Positions 19,592-28,796 of a stretch of DNA of 64,000 bases are shown here, piece by piece. Positions within the stretch are counted from its first letter, which is position 1. Each line of letters begins with the position of its first letter. Origin of the DNA: Alteromonas macleodii ATCC 27126 (GTDB lineage Bacteria; Pseudomonadota; Gammaproteobacteria; Enterobacterales; Alteromonadaceae); contig NC_018632.1 of NCBI RefSeq assembly GCF_000172635.2, positions 868,001 through 932,000 of the forward strand, written 5' to 3'. A program made the translations under genes and the position numbers. The notes beneath the pieces were generated by a model, which was given only the letters and a program-made list of their open reading frames with translations, ran no database searches and was not told where the DNA came from.

Positions 19592-22500
19592 TTGAATAAT
19601 GAAAAAAGAACCCTTATATATGCTGCGGTAGCAGCGGCTTTACCTTTCGTAGCAAGCGCCTCCAAAATACACGCACCCTTAGATACTTCATCGCACCGCA
19701 TTGCTGAAATAAATCTGACTGACAATGTTGTTAACCCGCCAGCAAACAGCTTGTTTCAAATGGCGTTAGACCAACTGCAAACCACATTCCCATCATCTAC
19801 ATTACGAACAGCTAATGGCCATTTAGATAGTGTTTTTGGTATTGCCATTGATGTTTCAGGAACGTCGCCTGAACAGATGGGGTATGACTTTATTAGTCGA
19901 CATTCTGCCCTTTTAGGTGGACTAAGTGACGGGGATTTTCTTTTTAACCCTCACCGCAGCAAAGCAGCATTGGGTGGTCATTTAGTGAGGTTTGACCAAG
20001 TCATTGATGGTGTAAAAATCAAAGATAGAGGTGTCGGCCTCTTAATAGATGAGTCTCAGGTGGTGAGAGCGCTGTTTGCCGATACAGCTATAAATACGCC
20101 TATTGCTAACTCTCAAGTTCTTTCTGCTAATAGCGCGATCAGCGTGGCAACCGCGGATTTAGCGTCTTACAAACGAGCATTGCCAATAGAAGCTCTTGAT
20201 GTACTGAACCCTGCCTTTTCTCAAATAGAAAAAAGCCTTGGCATTTTCGCCAAGCCAGTGCCACAGAAAGTGGTGGTACAAGATGACAATAAACTGAAAC
20301 TCGCATGGAAGTTCTTCTATTACTCTTCAAATCCCTTTGGTGTGTTTGAGTATGTCATCGATGCCCAGTCAGGAGACATTCTGGCGCGTAATGATCGGGT
20401 CAAAACCATTCTTCCTTTAGGTGAAAATGAAGTTACGCAAACGGGGCAGGTTGGCTTAGTTCAGCAGACTGCGGATTATTTCCCAACATTTCCACCCATT
20501 ACGCCATCGATGCAAAGTGAATGTCTGATAGAGGACGATGCAGGTGGCTACACCGGCAAACCGAAAGGGATGGAACGCATTAATCTACGTAAGTTTGACG
20601 ATTCTAACTTAGTGACGGGTGTTGAAGGTTTGCTTACAGGTAAGCACGCGCTTATTGAAAGCGCGATGCTGACAAAAGGGCCTTTTCCACAAGCGGCAAC
20701 GGGTACGTATCACTTCAGCGAGGATGCTGCCATAGAGGCAAGACCTGTCGAAGATGATCATGTAACGCCTTCTACGGCACATCACATTGACGGCATCAGC
20801 CAGTTTATTTACATCACCACATTGCTCGAATATTTAGATTACCTTCATAAAGACGGCGATGCTGTGCATAGTCGTGGCGTGGGCGATGGCTCGTTTCCAA
20901 ATAGCTACCCTAACGAAGCGGTACCGTTAACTGGTGTGGTACATATTCCGAATGTGCTCGACCCACCAGATAATCCAGCAGATCCTGAGTTTATGGCTAA
21001 GCTATTGGGCTTGGACAACGCATTCGCAGTGCCGTTATCACAGGAAATTGCAGGTGAAGAGGTCGTGGTTAACCCGACAGCTTACGGTCATGGTTACTTA
21101 TTCAACAACCTAGCAATGGACTTCTCGGTTCCCATTCATGAAGGCACCCATGCGACAATTACCCCTATCGCAGGTTTTGAAGGCGAGCCAGAAGGTGGCG
21201 CGCTTAACGAAGGACAAGCCGACCTATGGGCATACACGGTAGGCGAAACACCGGATTTAGGTACTTACCCCGTTAATTCGTGCGATTTACGAAAATTCTT
21301 AAGAGAGCAGGGGGTTAATCCCGACTCATTTGAGTTTATTCGTTCTGCACAGAGCCAAATTCGTTATTCGCAGTTAGGCACAAGAGACAATGCATTTGAA
21401 GTGCATCGTGATGGAGAAATTTACGCGGGTGCAATGTGGGACTTAAAGGAACTTATGGTGGCGCTGCAGCCTAGACAAGACTTTGTTCGCCCCGACCCAG
21501 TTACCGGCGATCCTACCCAAGAAACTAGCTTGGGCAAAGAAACGTGGGAACGTATCTTCCTAGGCTCAATGTACGTGCTAGGAATATCTGCACCAGACAC
21601 TTTCGTGCGCGCACGGGATGCAGTGTTAATTGCAGATGCCGCTTTATATCCTACCGATCCTTTAGATTTAACTTCACCGGGTCGTCATCATGCATTAATT
21701 GAGCGTGTTTTTGCTGCTAGAGAGCTAGGTGCGAACGCGAAAGCACCATTAGGCGGTCGACAGACTATATCAACGGCAGTGAGCGAGTTTACGGCTACCC
21801 AGGCTAAGCCATCGACACCAGACGCTATAGACGCGCATATCATTTCTGATGACGCGATTGAAATTACGTGGGAAACCGTACCTGACGCTTTTGCTTATCA
21901 ATTGCTAAAACGCAAAAAAGGGTCGAGTGCACGTTTGTTTACGGGTGTACCAACCCGAGAATACTTTGACGGCGACCTCATATTCTCTGGCTTCACCCAT
22001 GTTGAATTTATTGTGGGCGATAATCGCTACATAGACAAAGGGCAAGGTTTAGGGCGTGGTGCAGGTCAAGGCATAGACTCGTTTGACTATGAATACGTAG
22101 TGCGTGCAATCAGCCTTAACCCTAATCAGCAAGTTGGTTTTTCTAATATGTCAGGGATTGCTTCAACCGGCTTAAACACGGTGGATGTGAGTGAGCAAGT
22201 TGACTACAAGGTGGGTAATGTAAACTACAATAACGGTATCTTTGCCTTTGATATTGCGTTGATAAATACTGGCGACGAGAGAATTTACGGTCCAGTTGAT
22301 TTCGATATTACTCATATTAGCAATGGCAGTATTACCGTATTGAATGCAGATAATGGTGGCACTGGTCAAAACGGCGACATAGCAAGGTTCCGTTTCGATC
22401 AATCGCTAGATGTAGACAGAACATCTGCACTGCGTTATCTAAAGTTTGATAACTCAAATGGAAAACTCTTTACGTTCCAAGCGCGGATCAGCGGCTACGA

Positions 22501-23026
22501 AGCTGGCGCTTCGTCAACCGGTAGAGGAGAAACGCCTACCTTTGATACGTCTGAGCCAAAAGAACAGTCTGTGGTTTACCATAATATTGAGGAGCACACG
22601 GGTGTTGTCTTAATTGGTGCAGCGGATGAAGCATTGGTTGATGGCGTTGACTATGTTGATATCCCGTTTACAGCGCTGCCTAGTGCATCAAGTGTAGTTG
22701 CAACGCTGAGCGCTGATGTTGAGGTAGTAGCGGTGCCAGATCTTGACTTTGAACTGCTCGATGCCGAAGGCAATATTATGGCGAGCTCCGGCAACTTGGG
22801 CTCTAATGAGCAAGTTGGCGGTGGCATTGTCCCCGGAGAAACCTATCGGGTTCGCGTGAATGGTTGGGCTAACGGCCCGACGTCATACCGGGTTGTTATT
22901 GATCAGTTTGTAAGTGATATTAACGACGCAAACGTTGATCAAAATGGTAATGCGACAACGGGAACAGTAACGTTTGAGTTTAATCCCGTAACAGGGAAAG
23001 TAATACCTTTGAACTTACTTAATTAG
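19592..23026 (+). CDS. Secreted M36 (fungalysin-like) metalloprotease, start region out of frame
   Basis: Large exported zinc metalloprotease. A FTP-like propeptide region occupies about residues 40-270, followed by the catalytic domain with HEGTH at 516-520 (HExxH zinc motif) and the third ligand Glu540 in ALNEGQADLW, then a fibronectin-like segment (about 735-850) and a PPC-like C-terminal domain (about 995-1125). The only in-frame start is TTG at 19592, which sits against the AAGGA. An ATG at 19599 has that AAGGA at ideal spacing but is out of frame by one base in a run of six As. With seven As it would encode MKKRTLIYAAVAAALPFVAS, a textbook signal peptide. The true start is probably 19599 after correction. 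Confidence 0.8.
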   Translation: MNNEKRTLIYAAVAAALPFVASASKIHAPLDTSSHRIAEINLTDNVVNPPANSLFQMALDQLQTTFPSSTLRTANGHLDSVFGIAIDVSGTSPEQMGYDFISRHSALLGGLSDGDFLFNPHRSKAALGGHLVRFDQVIDGVKIKDRGVGLLIDESQVVRALFADTAINTPIANSQVLSANSAISVATADLASYKRALPIEALDVLNPAFSQIEKSLGIFAKPVPQKVVVQDDNKLKLAWKFFYYSSNPFGVFEYVIDAQSGDILARNDRVKTILPLGENEVTQTGQVGLVQQTADYFPTFPPITPSMQSECLIEDDAGGYTGKPKGMERINLRKFDDSNLVTGVEGLLTGKHALIESAMLTKGPFPQAATGTYHFSEDAAIEARPVEDDHVTPSTAHHIDGISQFIYITTLLEYLDYLHKDGDAVHSRGVGDGSFPNSYPNEAVPLTGVVHIPNVLDPPDNPADPEFMAKLLGLDNAFAVPLSQEIAGEEVVVNPTAYGHGYLFNNLAMDFSVPIHEGTHATITPIAGFEGEPEGGALNEGQADLWAYTVGETPDLGTYPVNSCDLRKFLREQGVNPDSFEFIRSAQSQIRYSQLGTRDNAFEVHRDGEIYAGAMWDLKELMVALQPRQDFVRPDPVTGDPTQETSLGKETWERIFLGSMYVLGISAPDTFVRARDAVLIADAALYPTDPLDLTSPGRHHALIERVFAARELGANAKAPLGGRQTISTAVSEFTATQAKPSTPDAIDAHIISDDAIEITWETVPDAFAYQLLKRKKGSSARLFTGVPTREYFDGDLIFSGFTHVEFIVGDNRYIDKGQGLGRGAGQGIDSFDYEYVVRAISLNPNQQVGFSNMSGIASTGLNTVDVSEQVDYKVGNVNYNNGIFAFDIALINTGDERIYGPVDFDITHISNGSITVLNADNGGTGQNGDIARFRFDQSLDVDRTSALRYLKFDNSNGKLFTFQARISGYEAGASSTGRGETPTFDTSEPKEQSVVYHNIEEHTGVVLIGAADEALVDGVDYVDIPFTALPSASSVVATLSADVEVVAVPDLDFELLDAEGNIMASSGNLGSNEQVGGGIVPGETYRVRVNGWANGPTSYRVVIDQFVSDINDANVDQNGNATTGTVTFEFNPVTGKVIPLNLLN

Positions 23027-23114
23027 TCGCCCGTGAAAACACGAAGAATCTAGGCTAACTAGAAGAAAGGTCACCTACCAACAACTGCCTTTCTAAAGGC
23101 CTATAAAACAAACC

Positions 23115-23152
23115 AAAGCCCCATGTTGTGAAAACTGCATGGGGTTTTTTTA
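23115..23152 (+). terminator. Rho-independent terminator after M36 protease
   Basis: CCCCATG (23119-23125) pairs with CATGGGG (23138-23144) and is followed by seven Ts. The rest of the 332-bp gap up to the MscS gene shows no gene or further clear signal. Confidence 0.85.
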
Positions 23153-23358
23153 TTAAACTCGCCCTCCGGGAAGGTCTGGCAAGTATCCTAGCTTCGTTCA
23201 TTCCCGCGCTTCGCTAGGAAACTTGCCTGCGCCTTCTGAGTGGGCAATTATCTATGCGGATTGATATAACTGGTGCACCTTTTGCCTCTTCTTTCACGTA
23301 CTAAGGTGTAGCTAAAAATAAAAAGTGCCTACTCATATATGCAGGAGCCCCGTCAGCC

Positions 23359-24453
23359 GTGGACAGCACTCAACTTCTTGAAAACCAGCAGGCAATAGCA
23401 ATAGCCGGATTAGTAGGCGTTGTTATTGTGCTCTTCATTGTTAAACGACTTATTTTGGTGCGTTTGAAAGCTAAAGCGCGTTCAGAAAACAGCAGTATGT
23501 CTGATATCTATCGCGTGCTTGTGCTGTCGTTAAATGCCCCACTTAATTTGCTTATCTGGGTTATTTTCCTGCTGTTGGTTAAAAGTATTGTTTCAGTATT
23601 TCAGATAGAAGATGAAGGGGCGATTAAAGCGCTAACCATTGTTATCGAAGCTGGCCTCATCATTACTTTATTTCTCTTCTTCGAGCGTTTTGTCACTTAC
23701 TCGTTGAGTCGTTATCGCGACCAGTCAACCATAGTTAAAAATACCAGCGCAATTGCCGGTGGAGCAGTTAGAGCGCTTTTCGCTGTATTAGCAATTTTGA
23801 TTATATTAAGCACCATGGGGGTGTCGGTAACACCCATTGTTGCATCGTTAGGCATTACTTCGCTCGCAGTAGCACTAGCGCTACAGCCAACCCTTGAAAA
23901 CTTCTTCTCGGGTATTCAGTTGGTAATGGATAAGCCCATTCGTATAGGCGACTTCATAGAGCTGGATTCCGGAGAACAAGGTTTTGTAGAGAAAATAGGA
24001 TGGCGCTCCACGTGGGTTAGAATGCTACCTAACAACATCGTGATCATGCCTAACAGTAAGTTGTCTAATTCAAAGTTGATTAACTACTACTACCCTGAAC
24101 GCGAACTGTCGGTGCCTGTTGAAGTTGGCGTGCATTATAGCTCTGATTTAGAGCATGTTGAAAACGTATGTTTAGAGGTTGCCAATACTATTCTAGAGCA
24201 GCACGAGTTTGGTGTTGAAACTTATCAACCTTTTGTTCTGTTTCACACTTTCGACAATTCTAGTATCAACTTAACAGTGATGTTGAGAACCCGTGAATAC
24301 TTTAACCGCTTCTTCATAAAGAGCGCCTTTATAAAAATGCTTAAAAAGCGTTTTGATGAAGAAGGGATTGTCATTCCATTTCCAATTACTGCGCTTAACC
24401 TAGAGCAGGAAGGTGCAGCTCAATCCACAGAGAATTTAACGCCCAAAGCTTAA
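23359..24453 (+). CDS. MscS-family mechanosensitive channel
   Basis: 364-residue small-conductance mechanosensitive channel homologue. Four hydrophobic helices are visible (about residues 14-30, 52-75, 88-110, 125-165), the last leading into the pore-lining and beta-domain signature (IVASLGITSLAVALALQPTLENFFSGIQLVMDKPIRIGDFIEL) and MPNSKLSNSKLINY. The start is GTG at 23359 with GCAGGAG 11 bases upstream. It releases solutes on hypo-osmotic shock. No operon partner. Confidence 0.88.
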   Translation: MDSTQLLENQQAIAIAGLVGVVIVLFIVKRLILVRLKAKARSENSSMSDIYRVLVLSLNAPLNLLIWVIFLLLVKSIVSVFQIEDEGAIKALTIVIEAGLIITLFLFFERFVTYSLSRYRDQSTIVKNTSAIAGGAVRALFAVLAILIILSTMGVSVTPIVASLGITSLAVALALQPTLENFFSGIQLVMDKPIRIGDFIELDSGEQGFVEKIGWRSTWVRMLPNNIVIMPNSKLSNSKLINYYYPERELSVPVEVGVHYSSDLEHVENVCLEVANTILEQHEFGVETYQPFVLFHTFDNSSINLTVMLRTREYFNRFFIKSAFIKMLKKRFDEEGIVIPFPITALNLEQEGAAQSTENLTPKA

Positions 24454-24889
24454 AAATCTCGCTAAATATGACTTGAGCAAATGATGTCTCAGACTTCTGA
24501 CGGGGAGTTTTCGCCAAAAATAGTCAACATGCGTTTATCCGTATCGCTCTCTTTTCTATACACCGTTTATTTTCACCGAGTGATTTTTGACTCCTCAAAA
24601 AATACCGGTGGCAATTTAGGTTGTATTTTTCTTTTCTATAAAGAAAATTAACTTTAAGTTTTTCAAAGTTATACCGTCTTTTGTATATTTTTTGTTATAT
24701 TTATTAATAATTTGTTATTAATACGATTGTTAATTATTTCCTTTTGCCTGCTAATATCTTTTTGCTACCGGTGGCAAATGGGCGGTAATTGAGTTCCGTT
24801 AGTTCGCGTAAAAAGAAGAACTAATTGATGTTGTCTTGTTGAGTAATTGAAGCAGTACGCCCTTCTAATTATTAATCTAAGGACAAAAA
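24454..24889. promoter_or_regulatory. AT-rich pectate lyase promoter region with two operator-like sites
   Basis: 436 bp with no gene. A 12-base direct repeat TACCGGTGGCAA occurs at 24603-24614 and 24776-24787. The second copy lies in a near-palindrome TTGCTACCGGTGGCAA (24772-24787) with a CCGG centre, which is the layout of LacI-family operators. The sites are 173 bp apart, close to a multiple of the helical repeat, so looping repression is possible. The stretch between is strongly A/T-rich. Confidence 0.5.
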
Positions 24890-26449
24890 ATGAAAAAGAA
24901 CTTACCGATATTTCAATCGACGATAATTGCATCATCAATTGCCTTTGCCGTCTCTACGTCTGCAGTTGCTTCAGGTTTTCACACACAGAACGGAGGCACG
25001 ACAGGCGGTCAAGGTGGACAAGTAGTACAAGCTTCTACGGGTAAACAAATTCACGAAGCATTGTGTAATAGAAACACCTCAGAAACGCCAATCATTATTC
25101 AAGTCTCGGGTACAATCAATCATGGTAATACTGAAAAAGTGTCTGGAGACAGCTGTAATACCGCAGAAGACAAAATTGAGTTAAAAGACATCGCGAATGT
25201 GACACTTATTGGTGTAGGCGGTGGCGCTACATTTGACCAGCTAGGTATACACATAAGGAATTCCCAAAACATCATTATAAGAAACGTTCATGTTAAAAAC
25301 GTCAAAAAATCGGGCTCACCCACGTCAAATGGCGGAGACGCGATAGGGATAGAAAAAGACGTTCGCAACGTATGGGTTGACCACGTAACCTTAGAAGCTA
25401 GTGGTGGTGAGAGTGATGGTTATGACGGCTTGTTCGATGTAAAGGATAACTCGAAATACATCACCTTATCTTACAGCATTTTACGTAACTCAGATCGAGG
25501 TGGTTTGGTAGGTTCAAGCGAATCACAAGTCAATAACGGTCCGATCACCTATCACCACAATATCTTTGACAATTTGAACTCGCGCGTTCCCCTTGTAAGG
25601 GGGGCAACAGCTCACATTTACAATAACTACTATGACGGCGTTCGCTCTTCAGGGATTAATTCCCGCGCAGGAGCCGAAGTCAAAGTAGAAAACAACTATT
25701 TCGAAAATAGTAAAGATCCACTGGGTACATTTTATACAACAACTGACGGTTATTGGCAGGTTGCGGGAAACACTTTCGGAAGTGGCGTAACGTGGAGCGA
25801 CTCAGACAGTGACTATGAACCTGCAGGGCCAAACGTTCAATCTACAGCATCAATATCTATTCCCTATAGTTACTCGCTAGATGGGGCATCTTGTATACGA
25901 GATATTCTTGAGAACACCGCTGGTGCCAACAAAAATCTTGCAGTATCAGACGGTAGCTGCGGTTCAACTGGTGGCGGCGATACCGGAGGTGGTGACAACG
26001 GCGGTGGTGATACAGGAGGTGGCGACACAGGGGGAGGTGATAATGGTGGCGGCGATGATAACTCAGGAGGTAATCCGCCAACCGGCACCAACTTAGCGTT
26101 AAATGCACAATCTGACGGTAGCTCAAAGTACAGTGGAACAAGTTACGGGAACGTAAGGGATGGGGATGTATCTACTTACTGGTCTCCGAGCGGAACGACG
26201 GGAAGAATTAGCATTAAACGCTTGAATACGACAGTAAATACTGTACGGATAATTGAGACCTCTTCTACTCAAGGTGCAGTAACTTCATGGCAACTTGTGA
26301 ACAATGACACTGGCAGCGTATTGGCATCAGGAAACTCAATTCCAAGTACGATTTCGTTTTCAAATACCAATTTGGATAAAATCAACTTTGTCATCGATTC
26401 TGCAACACAACGACCACAAATTGCAGAGTTTGAGGTGTATTTAGATTAA
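24890..26449 (+). CDS. Secreted PL1 pectate lyase with C-terminal carbohydrate-binding-type domain
   Basis: Exported polysaccharide lyase family 1 enzyme that cleaves polygalacturonate by beta-elimination. Signal peptide about residues 1-27, ending ASVAS-like (AVASG). The parallel beta-helix domain spans about 28-355 with NVWVDHVTLEA, DGLFDVKDNSKYITLSYS, YHHNIFDNLNSRVPLVRG (catalytic Arg region) and HIYNNYYDG. A Gly/Asp linker (GGGDTGGGDNGGG type, about 362-395) joins a C-terminal domain of about 115 residues resembling F5/8 type C / CBM modules. It is preceded by LacI-type sites. It suggests use of plant or algal pectin. Confidence 0.9.
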   Translation: MKKNLPIFQSTIIASSIAFAVSTSAVASGFHTQNGGTTGGQGGQVVQASTGKQIHEALCNRNTSETPIIIQVSGTINHGNTEKVSGDSCNTAEDKIELKDIANVTLIGVGGGATFDQLGIHIRNSQNIIIRNVHVKNVKKSGSPTSNGGDAIGIEKDVRNVWVDHVTLEASGGESDGYDGLFDVKDNSKYITLSYSILRNSDRGGLVGSSESQVNNGPITYHHNIFDNLNSRVPLVRGATAHIYNNYYDGVRSSGINSRAGAEVKVENNYFENSKDPLGTFYTTTDGYWQVAGNTFGSGVTWSDSDSDYEPAGPNVQSTASISIPYSYSLDGASCIRDILENTAGANKNLAVSDGSCGSTGGGDTGGGDNGGGDTGGGDTGGGDNGGGDDNSGGNPPTGTNLALNAQSDGSSKYSGTSYGNVRDGDVSTYWSPSGTTGRISIKRLNTTVNTVRIIETSSTQGAVTSWQLVNNDTGSVLASGNSIPSTISFSNTNLDKINFVIDSATQRPQIAEFEVYLD

Positions 26450-26511
26450 GTCGGTTGCGCTTGTTCTAAACCTTTTTAGGTGACTCTCTGTGAGAGTTTA
26501 TTTAACTCAAT

Positions 26512-26545
26512 AAAAAAGCCACGTTGTGTAACGTGGCTTTGTTGC
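26512..26545 (-). terminator. Terminator between pectate lyase and barrel protein
   Basis: AAAGCCACGTT (26515-26525) and AACGTGGCTTT (26530-26540) form an 11-bp stem. Read on the minus strand it is followed by a T-run, so it ends the barrel gene; it may also act on the plus strand. A weaker ACTCTC/GAGAGT hairpin (26483-26497) lies just after the lyase. Confidence 0.8.
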
Positions 26546-26569
26546 GAGTACGTTAACCCATCAAAGGTG

Positions 26570-27148
26570 TTAGAAGGTGTAACGTGCAGATACGCCTAGT
26601 AGGTCAACATCATCAGCTATAACGTAAGTTGCGCCGAAAGAGAATTGTGGTGTAAAGAAATAGTCTGCGCCAATTTCAAAAGCTGTTTCGTCGTCTTCAA
26701 TGTCGATATAGCGGATAGCACCGCGAAGCTCAAATTGCTCTGACAGCATTGAACGAATACCGGCAGTAATGCCATAGCCATTGTCGTCAGCCTCAGCAGA
26801 AGCGAAGCTTGAGTCTAGGTCAACATCCACATACTCATACGTCAACTCACCAAAAAAGTCGGTTGTTGTAGTTAAACCATAGCGGTAACCAACCCCTGCA
26901 GAGATATAGTCAAGTTCACCGTCAACACCATATTCGTCTTCACTCAACTGACCATAGCGACCTGTCAGGTATACATTTTCGTTAAGTGATTTGAAGCCTT
27001 GAATTTGAAAACCGGTTGGCTCGAAGTCGCCTGCGTCTTCAATATCTGCTTGTACGTATCCAGCTTTAACGAAGTCATATGAAGGCGAAGCTGCGAAAGC
27101 ATTTAAAGAAAGCGCGCCAAAGATACTGGCGAGAATAGTACGTTTCAT
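26570..27148 (-). CDS. Small outer-membrane beta-barrel protein
   Basis: 192-residue exported protein: signal peptide MKRTILASIFGALSLNAFA, then alternating beta strands (YVQADIED, VYLTGRYGQLSEDEYGVD, YISAGVGYRYGL, DFFGELTYEYVDVDL, GYGITAGIRSML, FELRGAIRYIDIED, FSFGATYVIADDVDLLGVSARYTF) ending in a terminal aromatic, typical of OmpA-like or porin-family barrels. The frame extends upstream to 27205, but AAGGAT stands 10 bases before the ATG at 27148. It is acidic, as expected for a marine surface protein. Transport or adhesion role unknown. Confidence 0.8.
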   Translation of the reverse strand: MKRTILASIFGALSLNAFAASPSYDFVKAGYVQADIEDAGDFEPTGFQIQGFKSLNENVYLTGRYGQLSEDEYGVDGELDYISAGVGYRYGLTTTTDFFGELTYEYVDVDLDSSFASAEADDNGYGITAGIRSMLSEQFELRGAIRYIDIEDDETAFEIGADYFFTPQFSFGATYVIADDVDLLGVSARYTF

Positions 27149-27318
27149 TGTTTCTAATATCCTTTTAACAATAATTACTCCCAACCACTTCGGGAGCCTC
27201 ATCATTATGGGGATGGATTTTAGAAATCAAATGGGCAACACGACTCGATTTTCACTATTCAACACCTTAAGTGGTGTACGTTTTATCAATACAACGGCAT
27301 TGCCATACAAGAGCTTAG

Positions 27319-28506
27319 TTAATTCCTCTTCAGTGTTGTACAGATGAGGATACTCGCAACGCTTAAGCCGCAAGAGGACAAACAAAAAGAAATGATAGGT
27401 TCTAGGGTAATTAAGGTCACCGCGTAAGCGCCTATTGCTGCCCCTGTTAGGTGAAAAAAGCCGGTTAGCGCCGCTAAAAAACCTGCGGATTTATCAGAGT
27501 AGCCAAGCATGATAGTTACGCTGCAGGGCATTGCGATGCCAATAAAAAAGAAGGTGATATAGCAATAAGTCAAAATACCCATTAACCCTTTTATTGCGAA
27601 GGGGGAAATAAGTAACCCAAAAAGCACAGAAAGCACAGCGATAAACAAGCTTGAATACTTGAATTTAAACAATGGTGAAACAGAGGCTAGTCGAATATTG
27701 ATTATGCTTCCCATCACAAAAGACAGCGTGGCTAGAAGCGAATATATCGAGAACACAGTTTTGGTGAGTCCGAATTGCTGCATTATCATAGACGGCGAGA
27801 TGGTAATGAAGCTAAACACAATGCCATAAAGTAGTCCGCTGGCCATACCCACTGAGACGATTTTCATCATTGTGCTTTTAATAAGCGCTAAAGTATCGCC
27901 AAAGACGTTCTCTGAGGTTGTCGGCATATACTGTTTGAGGGTGGTGGAAACTGAAAGCAGTAAAAGTAAGGCGAATACTCCCATTACTAGTACAAAATAA
28001 AAGATAGATGAAACTCCGAAGGACTCGCCAATTAGTGTACCTACTAGTGGCGCTATTGCTGGCGCGATAGCGAATGCAATGTTGATAAACGAAAGTGAAG
28101 CATTCAGCTGCTTTTCGCTAAATATTTGACGCGACAGTCCGCGCGATACTGAAACGCCAACCCCACCGCCTAAGCCTTGAATGACTCTTCCTACAAGAAA
28201 GGTATTTTCTTCGGTGGCAAGTGCCACCATAAGCGTACCGGCGATGAATACTAAGACTCCGTACAGTAGAAACTTTTGTTTGTTTAGGTAGTCGCAGGCG
28301 ACACCAGACACTAACTGAGAAAGTGAGAACGCGATAAGAAACACGGCCACGCTTTTTTCAATTATTCCTACATAGCTGTCGTATATAGCAGCCAAGTCAA
28401 AAAAGAAGGGGCTATAAATGCTGGTAGAGAGTTGGCCAAGAATAGACAAAATGGTGAAGGTTACCGTCAGCGAATAAAACGTATGGCGTGACATGGTGTG
28501 CTTCAT
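27319..28506 (-). CDS. Bcr/CflA-type MFS multidrug exporter
   Basis: 395-residue major facilitator with 12 predicted membrane helices. The first half carries drug:H+ antiporter features: SLSQLVSGVACDYLNKQKFLLYG (motif A region) and VGRVIQGLGGGVGVSVSRGL, with the PAIAPLVGTLIGE stretch (motif C region) typical of the Bcr/CflA subfamily. Substrates cannot be predicted. The start at 28506 (MKHTMSRHTF) or the ATG at 28494 are both possible. Last chromosomal gene before the island. Confidence 0.8.
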   Translation of the reverse strand: MKHTMSRHTFYSLTVTFTILSILGQLSTSIYSPFFFDLAAIYDSYVGIIEKSVAVFLIAFSLSQLVSGVACDYLNKQKFLLYGVLVFIAGTLMVALATEENTFLVGRVIQGLGGGVGVSVSRGLSRQIFSEKQLNASLSFINIAFAIAPAIAPLVGTLIGESFGVSSIFYFVLVMGVFALLLLLSVSTTLKQYMPTTSENVFGDTLALIKSTMMKIVSVGMASGLLYGIVFSFITISPSMIMQQFGLTKTVFSIYSLLATLSFVMGSIINIRLASVSPLFKFKYSSLFIAVLSVLFGLLISPFAIKGLMGILTYCYITFFFIGIAMPCSVTIMLGYSDKSAGFLAALTGFFHLTGAAIGAYAVTLITLEPIISFCLSSCGLSVASILICTTLKRN

Positions 28507-28651
28507 CTAAGGGGAACCAAACTATGGGTAAAGAGACAGTGCAGTTAGGCTACAGATTTGGTGTTACAGTTTTAATAAAGACGCTTTTTTTAAGTTTGAG
28601 AAAACTGATAACGTGATGATATAAGCGAGTGGTGACTGGTAATTCTAGAAA

Positions 28652-28669
28652 AAATGGTGGCCCCACCCT
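28652..28669. repeat. Left attachment core
   Basis: 18 bases identical to 48182-48199 (tRNA 3' end). It is flanked by TAATTCTAG (28640-28648) and CTAGAATTA (28672-28680), an inverted repeat centred on the core that may be core-type integrase binding sites. Confidence 0.85.
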
Positions 28670-28740
28670 TCCTAGAATTATGCCCATTTAGGCATTTTTA
28701 ACGGTGTGAGGGCCACTCGAACCCCCGTTTTATCAGTCTT

Positions 28741-28796
28741 TATTCCACTCTGTTCCACCTTAATTTAAATAATCGAAGTGGAATAAAGGTGGAACA
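28741..28796. promoter_or_regulatory. Left arm-type integrase sites
   Basis: TATTCCACT (28741-28749) and TGTTCCACCT (28751-28760) face AGTGGAATA (28777-28785) and AGGTGGAACA (28787-28796), forming an imperfect inverted pair directly in front of, and touching, the integrase ATG. The right end has three related direct repeats, so these are probable arm sites that could also autoregulate int. Confidence 0.65.

Noticed and set aside
25970..26075. Short GGTGGxGA-type repeats that could suggest a repeat array or CRISPR, and long minus-strand frames with Pro/His-rich products
   Set aside because: They encode the Gly/Asp linker of the pectate lyase in frame; the minus-strand frames are shadows of it.
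28703..28735. tRNA-like T-arm sequence (GGTTCGA on the minus strand) near the left end
   Set aside because: Stems around it do not pair into a cloverleaf; a decayed tRNA fragment is possible but not supported.
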